A DNA stretch of 64,000 bases. It comes from Geobacter sp. UBA2189 (GTDB lineage: Bacteria > Desulfobacterota > Desulfuromonadia > Geobacterales > Pseudopelobacteraceae). Every line of letters starts with the position of its first letter. The first letter of the stretch is position 1. This document shows positions 42,950-51,700 of this stretch, piece after piece. Position numbers and translations under genes: made by a program. The notes below the pieces were generated by a model, which did no database searches, had not been told where the DNA came from, and saw nothing but the letters and a program-made list of their open reading frames with translations. The stretch covers positions 2,658 through 66,657 of the forward strand of contig DCVL01000014.1 in NCBI GenBank assembly GCA_002328035.1, written 5' to 3'.

Positions 42950-45139
42950 ATGTCTGAATCTGAAAACGAAATGATGGTATTTGAATACTATCGAACCCTT
43001 CGTCACAGAATAATTTCCAGCGTTACCCTTTTGTTGTCGGCGCTGGTTGCCATAACTATATGGCATAGTTACACCGGTTACAATGTTGCAATATCCAATG
43101 CTGAATATCAAACCAAAAGCTACGCCCATGCGTTCAAAGAACATGCTGAACGTACATTTTCTGAAACGGATCAGGCTCTTACCAACTTTGTTCACCAGAT
43201 AAACCAGAGAGGCGGTATTGACAGGATCAATTATACCCAACTCCTTAATCTTGCCAGGCAGAATGCTGAGTACCTCCCTCAAATCAGTTCTATTGTTATA
43301 ATAAAGCCAGACGGAAAGCTCCTTGTCTCATCAACCGGTAGCACTGTAAAACAACCTGACCTCTCAGACCGGCCATATTTTCTTCATCACAAAAACAATC
43401 CAAAAGACGGGCTCTTTATAGGCCCACCTATTAAGACAAGGGCTGCCGGAATCTGGTGTTTTACTCTTTCCAGGCGTATAGATACACCATCTGGAGAGTT
43501 TGGCGGCGTTGCTATGGTGGCTCTCAAAATAAGCTATTTTGAAGGGCTTTACGGTTCAATTGTAGCAGGCAGGAATGGTCGCTTTACCCTTGCGACCACT
43601 ACGAACGGTGATTATCTGGTGCTTGTCCCTTCTGATGAAAAAATCTACTTTAAGGGCAATAAGACAGCCGCTTTCTTCCGTAAATATCTCGAAGAATCGG
43701 CCTCAGGAACTTATCATAACAAAAGCTCAAACATAGCTGGAGAGTCTCGCATAGTTTCCTACCATAAGCTTGATAACTATCCTGTAGTGGCAATAAGTTC
43801 TTTTTCTAAAGATCAGGCTACTGCTGAATGGTTGGCCAACACTGTCAAGCAGGGGATAACCACAGCAATCTTGTGTATTCTGGTTGTTATTCTGACCAAT
43901 GTCCTGCTCAAGCATATCAAGCAGCTTGACCTTACAAACAGTCTCTTGCACAAGCAGCAGATAGAGCTTAGAGCGGCTAAAGAGGCTGCCGAATCAGCCA
44001 CACTTGCCAAAAATGAATTTCTGGCCAATATGAGCCACGAAATCCGCACTCCGATGAATGCAATTATTGGTCTTACCCAGCTGACTCTTGAAACAAAGCT
44101 TGATCAACATCAGAGAGACTATCTTAAACGACTCAGCTTCTCAGCGGAAACCCTGCTTGGGATAATCACTGATATCCTTGATTTTTCAAAGATTGAGGCG
44201 GAGAAACTTTCAATTGAAGAACGGGAGCTGGAAATCCATGAACTGTTGAATCAGGTTGTTAACCTTTTTGAACCGACTGCTGCAGAAAAGGGGATCTCTC
44301 TGCAGTTGAGCATAGCGCCAGATACACCAAACCGGCTTATAGGCGATCCTTTGAGGATTACTCAGGTCTTGAGTAATCTTATCAGCAATGCCCTGAAATT
44401 TACCGAACATGGTTCGGTAATTGTGCATGCAGAGTTGGCAGATCATCATTATAGAAAGGCTCTGCTTCGTTTTCAGATTACAGACACAGGCATGGGTATT
44501 GATTCCCTCCAGGCAGAGCGGTTGTTTCAGCCCTTTACTCAGGCCGATGGTTCTATTTTAAGGCGTTTTGGAGGGACAGGGCTTGGACTTTCCATTGCCA
44601 AAAAACTGGTTGAACTTATGAATGGCAGTATAAACTTCAGCAGTACCCCAGGCAAAGGAAGTACCTTTGCATTTACCGTAATGGTTTCAATACCAACTGA
44701 AGAAATCCCCATAACTGAAGAGAAAGAGGAAAATCCACTTGTAATCTCTGAACCTGTGCATGGTGCCAGGATTCTTCTGGTTGAGGACAATAAGCTTAAC
44801 CAGTTCGTGGCAAAAGAATTTTTGACCAAGGCCGGTTTACTGGTAACTATTGCAAATAATGGTGATGAAGGGGTTGAACAGGTTCGCAGCGGCAGCTTTG
44901 ACGCTGTATTGATGGATATGCAAATGCCAGTAATGGATGGTATACAGGCTACACGTATGATCAGGAAATTACCAGGTGCTGAAAAGCTCCCGATTATAGC
45001 GATGACTGCGGCCGCCCAGGAATCTGACCGGCTGGCCTGTTTTGAATCTGGTATGAACGATTATATTGCCAAACCTATAGTGCCTCTTGAACTTCTGGAC
45101 AAGTTAGTCCGTTGGATAAAGGCGACCCGGAAGGCATAG
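42950..45139 (+). CDS. Hybrid sensor histidine kinase with Cache-type sensor and receiver domain
   Basis: 729-residue membrane kinase. The first helix (about 23-41) and second (about 297-320) enclose a periplasmic dCache-like sensor (PQISSIVIIKPDGKLLVSST, DRPYFLHHKNNPKDGLFIGP). The cytoplasmic HisKA domain has His363 in NMSHEIRTPMNAIIG; HATPase_c follows with DTGMGI and RRFGGTGLGLSIAKKL. The C-terminal receiver domain has phosphoacceptor Asp656 in VLMDMQMPVMDG. No output domain follows, so the signal must pass to another protein. The start ATG 42950 has GAGG 9 bases upstream. It may be co-transcribed with the small selenoprotein candidate 26 bases downstream. Confidence 0.93.
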   Translation: MSESENEMMVFEYYRTLRHRIISSVTLLLSALVAITIWHSYTGYNVAISNAEYQTKSYAHAFKEHAERTFSETDQALTNFVHQINQRGGIDRINYTQLLNLARQNAEYLPQISSIVIIKPDGKLLVSSTGSTVKQPDLSDRPYFLHHKNNPKDGLFIGPPIKTRAAGIWCFTLSRRIDTPSGEFGGVAMVALKISYFEGLYGSIVAGRNGRFTLATTTNGDYLVLVPSDEKIYFKGNKTAAFFRKYLEESASGTYHNKSSNIAGESRIVSYHKLDNYPVVAISSFSKDQATAEWLANTVKQGITTAILCILVVILTNVLLKHIKQLDLTNSLLHKQQIELRAAKEAAESATLAKNEFLANMSHEIRTPMNAIIGLTQLTLETKLDQHQRDYLKRLSFSAETLLGIITDILDFSKIEAEKLSIEERELEIHELLNQVVNLFEPTAAEKGISLQLSIAPDTPNRLIGDPLRITQVLSNLISNALKFTEHGSVIVHAELADHHYRKALLRFQITDTGMGIDSLQAERLFQPFTQADGSILRRFGGTGLGLSIAKKLVELMNGSINFSSTPGKGSTFAFTVMVSIPTEEIPITEEKEENPLVISEPVHGARILLVEDNKLNQFVAKEFLTKAGLLVTIANNGDEGVEQVRSGSFDAVLMDMQMPVMDGIQATRMIRKLPGAEKLPIIAMTAAAQESDRLACFESGMNDYIAKPIVPLELLDKLVRWIKATRKA

Positions 45140-45165
45140 CCGATGCCGGGCTGCCAGGAGAATAT

Positions 45166-45378
45166 ATGAAACCGGTTATACTTAAATATCTTATTCTGAT
45201 AAGTCTTGGCGCGGTTGTTGGCGGAGTCTTGGGCTGGATGTCACGCTGCGCCGGTGGCGGTGCCTGAGCAATGATGAGCAACCCCTGGTCAGGGGCTTTA
45301 TACGGCGCGGTTGGTGGTTTGGCTTTATCGCTTCTTCCCAGTGAAGCAGAATCGCAGAAAACAGAGGATAAAGAATGA
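45166..45378 (+). CDS. Candidate selenoprotein: 70-residue membrane protein with in-frame UGA (Sec34)
   Basis: The frame starts at ATG 45166 (AGGAG 5 bases upstream), meets TGA at 45265-45267 as codon 34, and continues open to TGA at 45376-45378. The two halves read as one protein: a membrane helix (VILKYLILISLGAVVGGVLG), then RCAGGGA-U-AMMSNPWSG, then a second helix (LYGAVGGLALSLL) and a charged tail. From memory, the pattern resembles the small DUF6132-type proteins, where a Cys stands at the U position before xxxSNPxxxxxYGA. A SECIS-like hairpin with GGUC loop begins 14 bases after the UGA. The final stop overlaps the rluB start (ATGA), supporting read-through to that point. The function is unknown; a thiol/selenol redox role is inference. 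Confidence 0.75.
45282..45295 (+). promoter_or_regulatory. SECIS-like hairpin within the candidate selenoprotein gene
   Basis: CCCCT (45282-45286), loop GGTC (45287-45290), AGGGG (45291-45295). The apical loop starts 19 bases after the UGA. Bacterial SECIS elements place a stem-loop with G in the first two loop positions about 16-37 bases after the codon; the E. coli fdhF loop is GGUCU at nearly the same spacing. Confidence 0.7.
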
Positions 45379-46181
45379 CAGAACGTCTGCAGAAAATTAT
45401 CTCCGCTGCCGGAATTACATCCCGGCGAGCCTCCGAAGATTTGATCATTGCTGGGAGGGTGGCTGTTAATGGTGTTGTGGTTACTGAACTTGGGAGCAAG
45501 GCGGATCCTCTCAAGGATCTTATAACCCTGGACGGTCAGGCCATTAAACCTGCGGAGAAGTTCTATTATGTTCTGCTTCATAAACCTGCCGGTTATGTCA
45601 CAAGCCTTAAGGATCCGCAGGGTCGTCAGCTGGTCACAGAGCTTGTAAAGGATATTGGCGAGAGGCTTTTCCCTGTTGGGAGACTGGACTACAACTCTGA
45701 AGGGCTTCTGCTCCTCACAAATGATGGAGCGTGGGCCAATCGTCTTATGCATCCACGTCATCAGGTGGATAAAGAGTACCATGTCAGGGTGCGTGGCAAG
45801 GTTGATCCTCAACAGATAAAAAAACTTGCTGAAGGGGTGGAGCTGGAGGATGGCCCTACGGGAGTAGCCAGTGTAAGGCTACTGAAGAATGATCAGAGTA
45901 ATGACTGGCTTTCTGTCACAATAAGGGAAGGGCGCAACCGCCAGGTTCGCAGGATGTGCGCGGCAGTAGGGCTTTTTGTTGTAAGGCTCCGCAGAATCCG
46001 TTACGGAAACCTTACGCTTGGCGGTCTTCAGCCTGGCGAATACCGCCTTCTTGCAAAGTCGGAGGCAGAGGCTCTGGATGCACAGTTACCAGCAGAAAAA
46101 AGAGAAAAGGGTTCTGGAAAGCGAAAAGATGAAACGGGGATTGCTGCCAAACGCCCCCCACGCAGGAAGATTATAGGATAG
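45375..46181 (+). CDS. rluB: RluB/RsuA-family 23S rRNA pseudouridine synthase
   Basis: 268-residue enzyme. The N-terminal S4 RNA-binding domain (RLQKIISAAGITSRRASEDL) is followed by the catalytic domain with the RsuA-type motif PVGRLDYNSEGLLLLTNDG, whose Asp is catalytic, and REGRNRQVRRMCAAVG. The tail (ERKDETGIAAKRPPRRK-like) is basic. RluB, acting on 23S U2605, is the best guess; RluF or RluE are alternatives. The start overlaps the candidate selenoprotein stop by 4 bases. Confidence 0.88.
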   Translation: MTERLQKIISAAGITSRRASEDLIIAGRVAVNGVVVTELGSKADPLKDLITLDGQAIKPAEKFYYVLLHKPAGYVTSLKDPQGRQLVTELVKDIGERLFPVGRLDYNSEGLLLLTNDGAWANRLMHPRHQVDKEYHVRVRGKVDPQQIKKLAEGVELEDGPTGVASVRLLKNDQSNDWLSVTIREGRNRQVRRMCAAVGLFVVRLRRIRYGNLTLGGLQPGEYRLLAKSEAEALDAQLPAEKREKGSGKRKDETGIAAKRPPRRKIIG

Positions 46182-46197
46182 TAACCGGAGCAAGATA

Positions 46198-47589
46198 ATG
46201 TCTGAAAATATCAGGATTGTAAAACTTTTAAATACTCCAGAAGCAGGAGGGGAGTACACCGTTGCAGGATGGGTTCGTTCAACACGTGCTTCCGGTGATA
46301 TCGTATTTATCGTCCTTAATGATGGTTCTAATCTTTCAGGAATCCAGCTTGTTCTTGAAAGAAACGATATTCCGGATTTTGAGCGTTTCAGCAAGATTGC
46401 GACAGGAACAGCTATACAGGCAAACGGGAGGCTTGTCCCTTCTCCTGCTGCCGGCCAGCAATATGAACTTGCTGTAATTAAGCTTAAGATAGTCGGTGAA
46501 TCCAACCCTGACTATCCACTACAGAAAAAACGTCACAGCTTTGAATACCTGCGCAGCATTGCCCATCTGCGTCCCCGTACAAATACATTTGGCGCTATGT
46601 TCAGGCTCCGCTCAAAACTTGCTCAGGCCATTCACCGTTTTTTTGCAGAACATGACTTCCTTTATGTGCATACACCTATTATCACGGCCAGTGATTGCGA
46701 AGGGGCTGGTGAGCTTTTCAGGGTGACGACATTGCCCCCCAATTCTGCACCACGAAATGAAGGGGGGAGCATTGACTTCGGGCAAGACTTTTTTGCCCAG
46801 AAGACCGGTCTTACCGTTAGCGGACAACTTGAGGGAGAACTCTTTGCACAGGCATTTGGCAACATATATACATTTGGCCCAACCTTTCGGGCTGAAAACT
46901 CAAACACCGCGCGTCATGCTGCAGAGTTCTGGATGATTGAACCGGAAATGGCTTTCTCCGATCTCCATGATGATGCGGATCTGGCGGAGGAATTTGTACG
47001 CTATCTCTGTCGTTTTGTACTGAATGATTGTGCAGAGGATATGGCCTTCTTTGATCAGTATATTGAAAAAGGGCTGATAGAACGGATACGGACTGTTGCA
47101 GAAGCGGATTTCGCCAGGATGGATTACGGTGACGCCATTAAATATCTCCAGAAGGCAAATACCAACTTTAACTTTCCGGTTGAATGGGGACTGGATCTTC
47201 AGACAGAGCATGAACGTTATATTACGGAACAGGTTGTTGGCGGCCCGGCCTTTGTCATGAATTATCCCAAGGATATCAAGGCATTTTACATGCGCCAAAA
47301 TGACGATGCCAGGACTGTTGCAGCTATGGATCTCCTTGTTCCCAAGGTGGGCGAGATAATTGGTGGCAGTCAGCGGGAAGAAAGACTGGAACTGCTTGAA
47401 AGACGTATTGGTGATATGGATATACCAAGGGAGCCGCTATGGTGGTATCTGGATTCCCGTAGATGGGGAAGCACTCCACATGCCGGATTCGGGCTTGGTT
47501 TTGAGCGGATTATCATGTATCTCTCAGGAATGGAAAACATCAGGGATGTAATACCGTTTCCACGTACACCACGACATGCCGAATTTTGA
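46198..47589 (+). CDS. asnS: Asparaginyl-tRNA synthetase
   Basis: 463-residue class IIb synthetase. The N-terminal OB-fold anticodon domain (YTVAGWVRSTRASGDIVFIV) leads to the catalytic core with motif 2 TFRAENSNTARHAAEFWMIE and motif 3 GFGLGFERIIMYLSGMENIR, ending DVIPFPRTPRHAEF. The combination ENSNT and the C-terminal PRTP is diagnostic for AsnRS over AspRS. It begins 16 bases after rluB and may overlap yhbY by 14 bases. Confidence 0.95.
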   Translation: MSENIRIVKLLNTPEAGGEYTVAGWVRSTRASGDIVFIVLNDGSNLSGIQLVLERNDIPDFERFSKIATGTAIQANGRLVPSPAAGQQYELAVIKLKIVGESNPDYPLQKKRHSFEYLRSIAHLRPRTNTFGAMFRLRSKLAQAIHRFFAEHDFLYVHTPIITASDCEGAGELFRVTTLPPNSAPRNEGGSIDFGQDFFAQKTGLTVSGQLEGELFAQAFGNIYTFGPTFRAENSNTARHAAEFWMIEPEMAFSDLHDDADLAEEFVRYLCRFVLNDCAEDMAFFDQYIEKGLIERIRTVAEADFARMDYGDAIKYLQKANTNFNFPVEWGLDLQTEHERYITEQVVGGPAFVMNYPKDIKAFYMRQNDDARTVAAMDLLVPKVGEIIGGSQREERLELLERRIGDMDIPREPLWWYLDSRRWGSTPHAGFGLGFERIIMYLSGMENIRDVIPFPRTPRHAEF

Positions 47590-47932
47590 TGATTCGGAAA
47601 TAGTAACAAATGAAAGGATACCTTTACAGAAAATGCTGACAGGAAAACAGAAACGCCACCTGAGGGGACTGGGACATGCTCTTAAGCCGGTTATACTTAT
47701 CGGAAAAAAAGAGATCGATGAGGCTCTGATAGCCGAAACAGATGCTGCTTTGGCTCATCATGAGCTTATAAAAGTGAAGGTGCTTGAAAATTCGATGCTT
47801 GAACGGCACGAAGCTTCTGAAGCCCTCTCAGTGGCAACAGGTTCAGAGGTCGCTCAGCTGCTTGGGAAAACCTTTCTTCTGTACCGTGTTGCTGAAAAAC
47901 CGGTTATCACGCTGCCTGAAAGGCAGGATTAG
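47576..47932 (+). CDS. yhbY: YhbY-family CRM-domain RNA-binding protein
   Basis: 118-residue (or 99-residue) protein of the CRM family, associated with pre-50S ribosomes in E. coli. LTGKQKRHLRGLGHALKPVI, then LIGKKEIDEALIAETDAAL and the family GxR-like loop region (LGKTFLLYRV) are typical. Two starts are possible: ATG 47576, overlapping asnS by 14 bases, and ATG 47633 at the conserved MLTGKQ; neither has a good ribosome site. The family alignment favours 47633. Confidence 0.85.
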   Translation: MPNFDDSEIVTNERIPLQKMLTGKQKRHLRGLGHALKPVILIGKKEIDEALIAETDAALAHHELIKVKVLENSMLERHEASEALSVATGSEVAQLLGKTFLLYRVAEKPVITLPERQD

Positions 47933-47940
47933 AATCGAGC

Positions 47941-49632
47941 GTGAAGTCCACTTTAAACGGATACCTGTTGCGTGTTGATCTGACTTCCGGCAAATGCAAT
48001 CGTGAGCCCCTTTATGATTCCCTGCTTGAGGAACGTATTGGTGGCCGAAGTCTTGCTGTTGCCATTCTCCAGAGTTACGCAAATCTGGAACCACTTGAAC
48101 CTGATATGCCGTTGATTTTCTCTGTTGGGCCACTCTGTGGCAGCCAAGTTCCTCTCTCCTCACGTTCTGTTCTTACAGGTCGGTCTCCACTTACAGGAAC
48201 CATCTTCAGTGTTACAAGCGGTGGAACTCTGGCTCGTTGCATGCTTGGAGCCGGACTTATGGCCATTCTGATTCATGGGCAAGCTGGTTCTCCAGTTATT
48301 CTGGAGATTACCCCATCAGGTGATTGTCTGCTGCCTGCTGATAAATTATGGGGGTTTGAAACCGATAAAGCCCTCAGGCTATTAGCTCCAGATGCCGGTT
48401 CCGTTGCCTTAATAGGCTCTGCGGGTGAACGTGAGGTTCTATACGCATCCATTGAGACATCAGCAGGCGAGTCGTTTAGTCGTGGTGGTTTCGGCGCAGT
48501 AATGGGTGCCAAAAGGCTTAAAGGGATTGTGCTTAAGGCAACACCTGCAGTCAGGCAGATTGCTGATCCGTCAGGCTTTGATAAAGCGATGGAAGATCTG
48601 CTTAGATTGTTCAGAGCCTCTCCGTTTTTGATGGGACCATTTGGCATTCGGGAGAATGGCACATCTGCTCTTGTGGATCTGTTGTTTCAGCGAGGTATGT
48701 TGCCTGGCAGAAATTTTACTGATTTCTCTGGTGAACCCGCCAGTTTTAATGCTGTTGCTATCAGAGAACGCTACAAGCCGCTAAAGGGAGGTTGCGACGA
48801 CTGCCTGATTGCCTGCAAGAGGGTTGTTTCTGATGGCTCATGGCTCCCTGATTACGAGGCATTGGCTGCCTTCGGGGCTATCTCTCCTTTTGACAGCATT
48901 GATGAGATAGTTTGGTTATGCAAGCGGTGCGGAGATATAGGCGTAGATCCTGTCTCATTCAGCGCGACCGTTGCAACCTTTTGCGAGATAAGTGGTAACT
49001 CTATTGAACCGGTTTTTATCAGAAATCTTCTGGAGGAACTGGGCAAAGGAACAATCAATGGGCTTAAGCTGGCTAAAGGAGCCGCAAGGCTTGCGTCAGA
49101 ATCAGGGGTCTCTGAACTTGCAATGACGGTCAAAGGGCTGGAACTTCCTCCATTTGACCCGCGTGCCTCAACAGCTCTTGCTCTCGGGTATGCGACATCG
49201 CCCCATGGTGGCAGCCATTTGACTTCATGGTCGATCGCTTCAGAGATCCTGAGAAAACCGGTGCCTACCGATCGTTTTTCCTTTGATGGCAAGGCGCGGA
49301 TTGTTGCCATGTTTGAGGATGCAAATGCTCTGGTTGATTCTATTTTACTATGCCGCTTTGTTTCTGTTGCTGCAGAGCTGCAGGAGCTGGCGGCCATACT
49401 TACCGCAGTGACAGGCAGGGTATACAGCCCTGCGGATCTTCAGCAGATTGGACGTAAGACGATCCAGGATGAAAGGTCATTCAATTGTTCGTGCGGGTTC
49501 ACCGAAGCTGATGATACCCTGCCGCTACGCTTTTTCACCGAGTCTGCAAACGGACGGCCTCCTGTTGACCGGAAACGGTTTGAACAGGAACTTTTAGCCT
49601 ACCATCGGATCAGGGCTGCTCAATGTCAGTAA
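47941..49632 (+). CDS. Tungsten-type aldehyde:ferredoxin oxidoreductase family protein
   Basis: 563-residue AOR-family enzyme that would oxidise aldehydes to acids with ferredoxin, using a tungsto-bispterin and a 4Fe-4S cluster. Residues 1-200 form the pterin-binding domain (LIFSVGPLCGSQVPLSSRSV, SRGGFGAVMGAKRLKGIVLK). Cluster ligands are Cys285, 288 and 292 (CDDCLIAC) and Cys471 (LLCRF), positions close to those of the Pyrococcus enzyme. The start is GTG at 47941 with no clear ribosome site. It lies between yhbY and yraN in a housekeeping run, overlapping yraN by 10 bases. Substrate unknown. Confidence 0.9.
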   Translation: MKSTLNGYLLRVDLTSGKCNREPLYDSLLEERIGGRSLAVAILQSYANLEPLEPDMPLIFSVGPLCGSQVPLSSRSVLTGRSPLTGTIFSVTSGGTLARCMLGAGLMAILIHGQAGSPVILEITPSGDCLLPADKLWGFETDKALRLLAPDAGSVALIGSAGEREVLYASIETSAGESFSRGGFGAVMGAKRLKGIVLKATPAVRQIADPSGFDKAMEDLLRLFRASPFLMGPFGIRENGTSALVDLLFQRGMLPGRNFTDFSGEPASFNAVAIRERYKPLKGGCDDCLIACKRVVSDGSWLPDYEALAAFGAISPFDSIDEIVWLCKRCGDIGVDPVSFSATVATFCEISGNSIEPVFIRNLLEELGKGTINGLKLAKGAARLASESGVSELAMTVKGLELPPFDPRASTALALGYATSPHGGSHLTSWSIASEILRKPVPTDRFSFDGKARIVAMFEDANALVDSILLCRFVSVAAELQELAAILTAVTGRVYSPADLQQIGRKTIQDERSFNCSCGFTEADDTLPLRFFTESANGRPPVDRKRFEQELLAYHRIRAAQCQ

Positions 49633-50006
49633 AAAATCAGGGCAATAAAGCTGTTGGTGAGGCAGGAGAACAGAGAGCAACCGAATACCTTCAGAAATCA
49701 GGGTATACGATACTTGAGCGTAACTTCAGGAGCCGTGGCGGTGAGGTGGATATCGTAGCCAGAGACAGGGATGGCTGCATAGCTTTTGTAGAGGTAAAGA
49801 CCCGACAGAATCTAAATTATGGGCTGCCTCAGCTTGCGGTAACCCAAAGAAAACAGCACCAGATAAGCAAGGGAGCTCTTTCCTGGCTTACCAGAAACAG
49901 GATGCATGGCAGAACGGCAAGGTTTGACGTGATAGCTGTTTTGCTGCAAGATGCCACAGATCCAAAGATAGAACATATAATCAACGCCTTTGAACTGGCT
50001 TATTAA
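49623..50006 (+). CDS. yraN: YraN-family (UPF0102) nuclease-like protein
   Basis: 127-residue protein with a restriction-endonuclease-like fold. GEAGEQRATEYLQKSGYTIL, then RNFRSRGGEVDIVARD and IAFVEVKTRQ give the conserved E..A, GEvDlVa and VEVK catalytic pattern. It may cut branched or damaged nucleic acid; the role is not settled. It overlaps the AOR gene by 10 bases. Confidence 0.92.
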   Translation: MSVKNQGNKAVGEAGEQRATEYLQKSGYTILERNFRSRGGEVDIVARDRDGCIAFVEVKTRQNLNYGLPQLAVTQRKQHQISKGALSWLTRNRMHGRTARFDVIAVLLQDATDPKIEHIINAFELAY

Positions 50007-50018
50007 ACGGAGGTTTAT

Positions 50019-50867
50019 ATGGATTTCAGCGTTGCCATGCTGCAGATAAAACCCAAACTGGGCAGGGTTGCGGATAACCTTTCGCTGCTTAAGGAACAGG
50101 TTGAAATGGCTATTGAACAGAAGGCTGATCTGGCTGTTCTGCCAGAGCTGGCGCTTACCGGTTATTTTCTTAAAGATCTGGTGCCGGAGGTTGCGCTGGG
50201 TATTGAGAGTCCTGAACTTGCCATTTTGAAAGAGCTATCAAAGAGGATCTCCATTACTGTTGGTTTTGTCGAGGTTACATCCGATTACCAGTTTTATAAC
50301 AGCGCCGCCTGGTTTGAAGGCGGTGAGCTGAAGCATCTCCATCGCAAGGTTTATCTCCCTACTTACGGGCTTTTTGATGAACAGCGATATCTAGGCAGGG
50401 GTGACCGCTTCCGCGCATTTGACACAAAATTTGGCAGAGTGGGACTACTGGTCTGTGAGGATATGTGGCATCTCTCCGCACCTTACCTTCTTGCAATGGA
50501 CGGAGCTACAACTTTGGTATGTCTCTCCAGCAGCCCGGGGAGGGGTGTGGATCACGGAGAACTTGGAACTGCTACTGCGTGGCATAATCTGACTACTGCT
50601 ACAGCAAGGTTTTTGACCTGCCGTGTGATATATATAAACAGGGTTGGTTATGAAGACGGGGTTGCATTCTGGGGTGGTTCGCATGTTGTAGCCCCTTCAG
50701 GGGAGATCGTTACGGCGGCGCCTGAATTTGAACCTTCTCTGACTCTGGCGCGCCTTGTTGAGGCTGAGTTGAGACGGGAGCGGATAGCATCTCCGCTGTT
50801 AAGGGATGAAAATATCTCGATTACATTGCGGGAACTGGCAAAGATCGACCGGGAAAGGGGTTGCTGA
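50019..50867 (+). CDS. Carbon-nitrogen hydrolase, probable glutaminase partner of NAD synthetase
   Basis: 282-residue nitrilase-superfamily amidase. The catalytic triad is Glu43 (LPELALTGY), Lys110 (LHRKVYLPTYG) and Cys146 (LVCEDMWH). In most bacteria a domain like this is fused to glutamine-dependent NAD synthetase; here it is a separate gene whose TGA overlaps the ATG of nadE by one base. It most likely releases ammonia from glutamine for NadE (inference from adjacency and from the fused homologues). Confidence 0.88.
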   Translation: MDFSVAMLQIKPKLGRVADNLSLLKEQVEMAIEQKADLAVLPELALTGYFLKDLVPEVALGIESPELAILKELSKRISITVGFVEVTSDYQFYNSAAWFEGGELKHLHRKVYLPTYGLFDEQRYLGRGDRFRAFDTKFGRVGLLVCEDMWHLSAPYLLAMDGATTLVCLSSSPGRGVDHGELGTATAWHNLTTATARFLTCRVIYINRVGYEDGVAFWGGSHVVAPSGEIVTAAPEFEPSLTLARLVEAELRRERIASPLLRDENISITLRELAKIDRERGC

Positions 50868-51688
50868 TGTCACTATTAAACATCAATACAAAACTGGTGC
50901 GTCGTATCCTGGTTGGTTTCCTGCGGGATGAAATATTGAAGGTGGGAGCGAAAAAAGCGGTGCTCGGGCTTTCAGGTGGTATTGATTCAGCCCTTGTCTG
51001 CCATCTGGCTGCCGAGGCGCTTGGGTCGGAAAATGTCTATGCCATCTGTATGCCCTACAAGACGAGCAATCCGGAGAGCGAGGCTCATGCCAGGCTGGTG
51101 GCTGAGGCCAGTGGCGTCCGGTTCTCTGTGCTTCCGATTACCCCAATGGTTGATGCCTATTTTGAACAGCTTCCGGATGCGGATAATATGAGGCGTGGAA
51201 ACAAGATGGCGCGTGAGCGGATGACAATACTGTTTGACCACTCAGCGTTGTATGGTGCGTTGGTTCTGGGTACAAGCAACAAGACGGAGCTGCTTTTAGG
51301 GTATGGCACACTTTACGGAGATATGGCATCAGCCCTGAACCCGATTGGAGACCTTTACAAGACCCAGATCTGGCAACTTTCAGAAGAGGTAGAGGTGCCA
51401 AGACCTGTTATTGATAAAAAACCTTCCGCCGATCTCTGGGCGGGTCAGACCGATGAAGAGGAGCTGGGCTTCACATACCGTGAGGTGGATGAACTGCTCT
51501 ACAGGATGGTTGATCAGCGGGCAGGGGTTGACGAACTGGTGTCTGAAGGCTTTAACCGTGAGTTTATCGGCAGCATATACAACAAGGTTCAAAATTCGCA
51601 CTTTAAACGCCGCCTGCCGGTCATAGCAAAGGTCTCAGGTCGCACAATAGATCGGGATTTCCGTTACTCTCGTGACTGGGGTAAATAG
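50867..51688 (+). CDS. nadE: NAD synthetase (ammonia-channel domain, separate from glutaminase)
   Basis: 273-residue PP-loop enzyme that amidates deamido-NAD to NAD. SGGIDS is at residues 36-41, with GTSNKTELLLGYGTLYGDMA and the C-terminal KPSADLWAGQTDEEELGF, all NadE signatures. Start ATG 50867 has AAAGGGG upstream. With the preceding nitrilase-type gene it forms a two-gene equivalent of glutamine-dependent NadE. Confidence 0.95.
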   Translation: MSLLNINTKLVRRILVGFLRDEILKVGAKKAVLGLSGGIDSALVCHLAAEALGSENVYAICMPYKTSNPESEAHARLVAEASGVRFSVLPITPMVDAYFEQLPDADNMRRGNKMARERMTILFDHSALYGALVLGTSNKTELLLGYGTLYGDMASALNPIGDLYKTQIWQLSEEVEVPRPVIDKKPSADLWAGQTDEEELGFTYREVDELLYRMVDQRAGVDELVSEGFNREFIGSIYNKVQNSHFKRRLPVIAKVSGRTIDRDFRYSRDWGK

Positions 51689-51700
51689 CAGGAGTCAAAC

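Noticed and set aside
45268..45378. Second half of the UGA-interrupted frame as an independent short gene from ATG 45271 or 45274
   Set aside because: No ribosome site precedes these ATGs, and the two halves make a single coherent two-helix protein; kept as the main alternative to selenocysteine.
45191..45812. Long open frames on the minus strand across the rluB and selenoprotein region
   Set aside because: They are shadows of the plus-strand genes, with Pro/Ser/Arg-rich composition and no ribosome sites.
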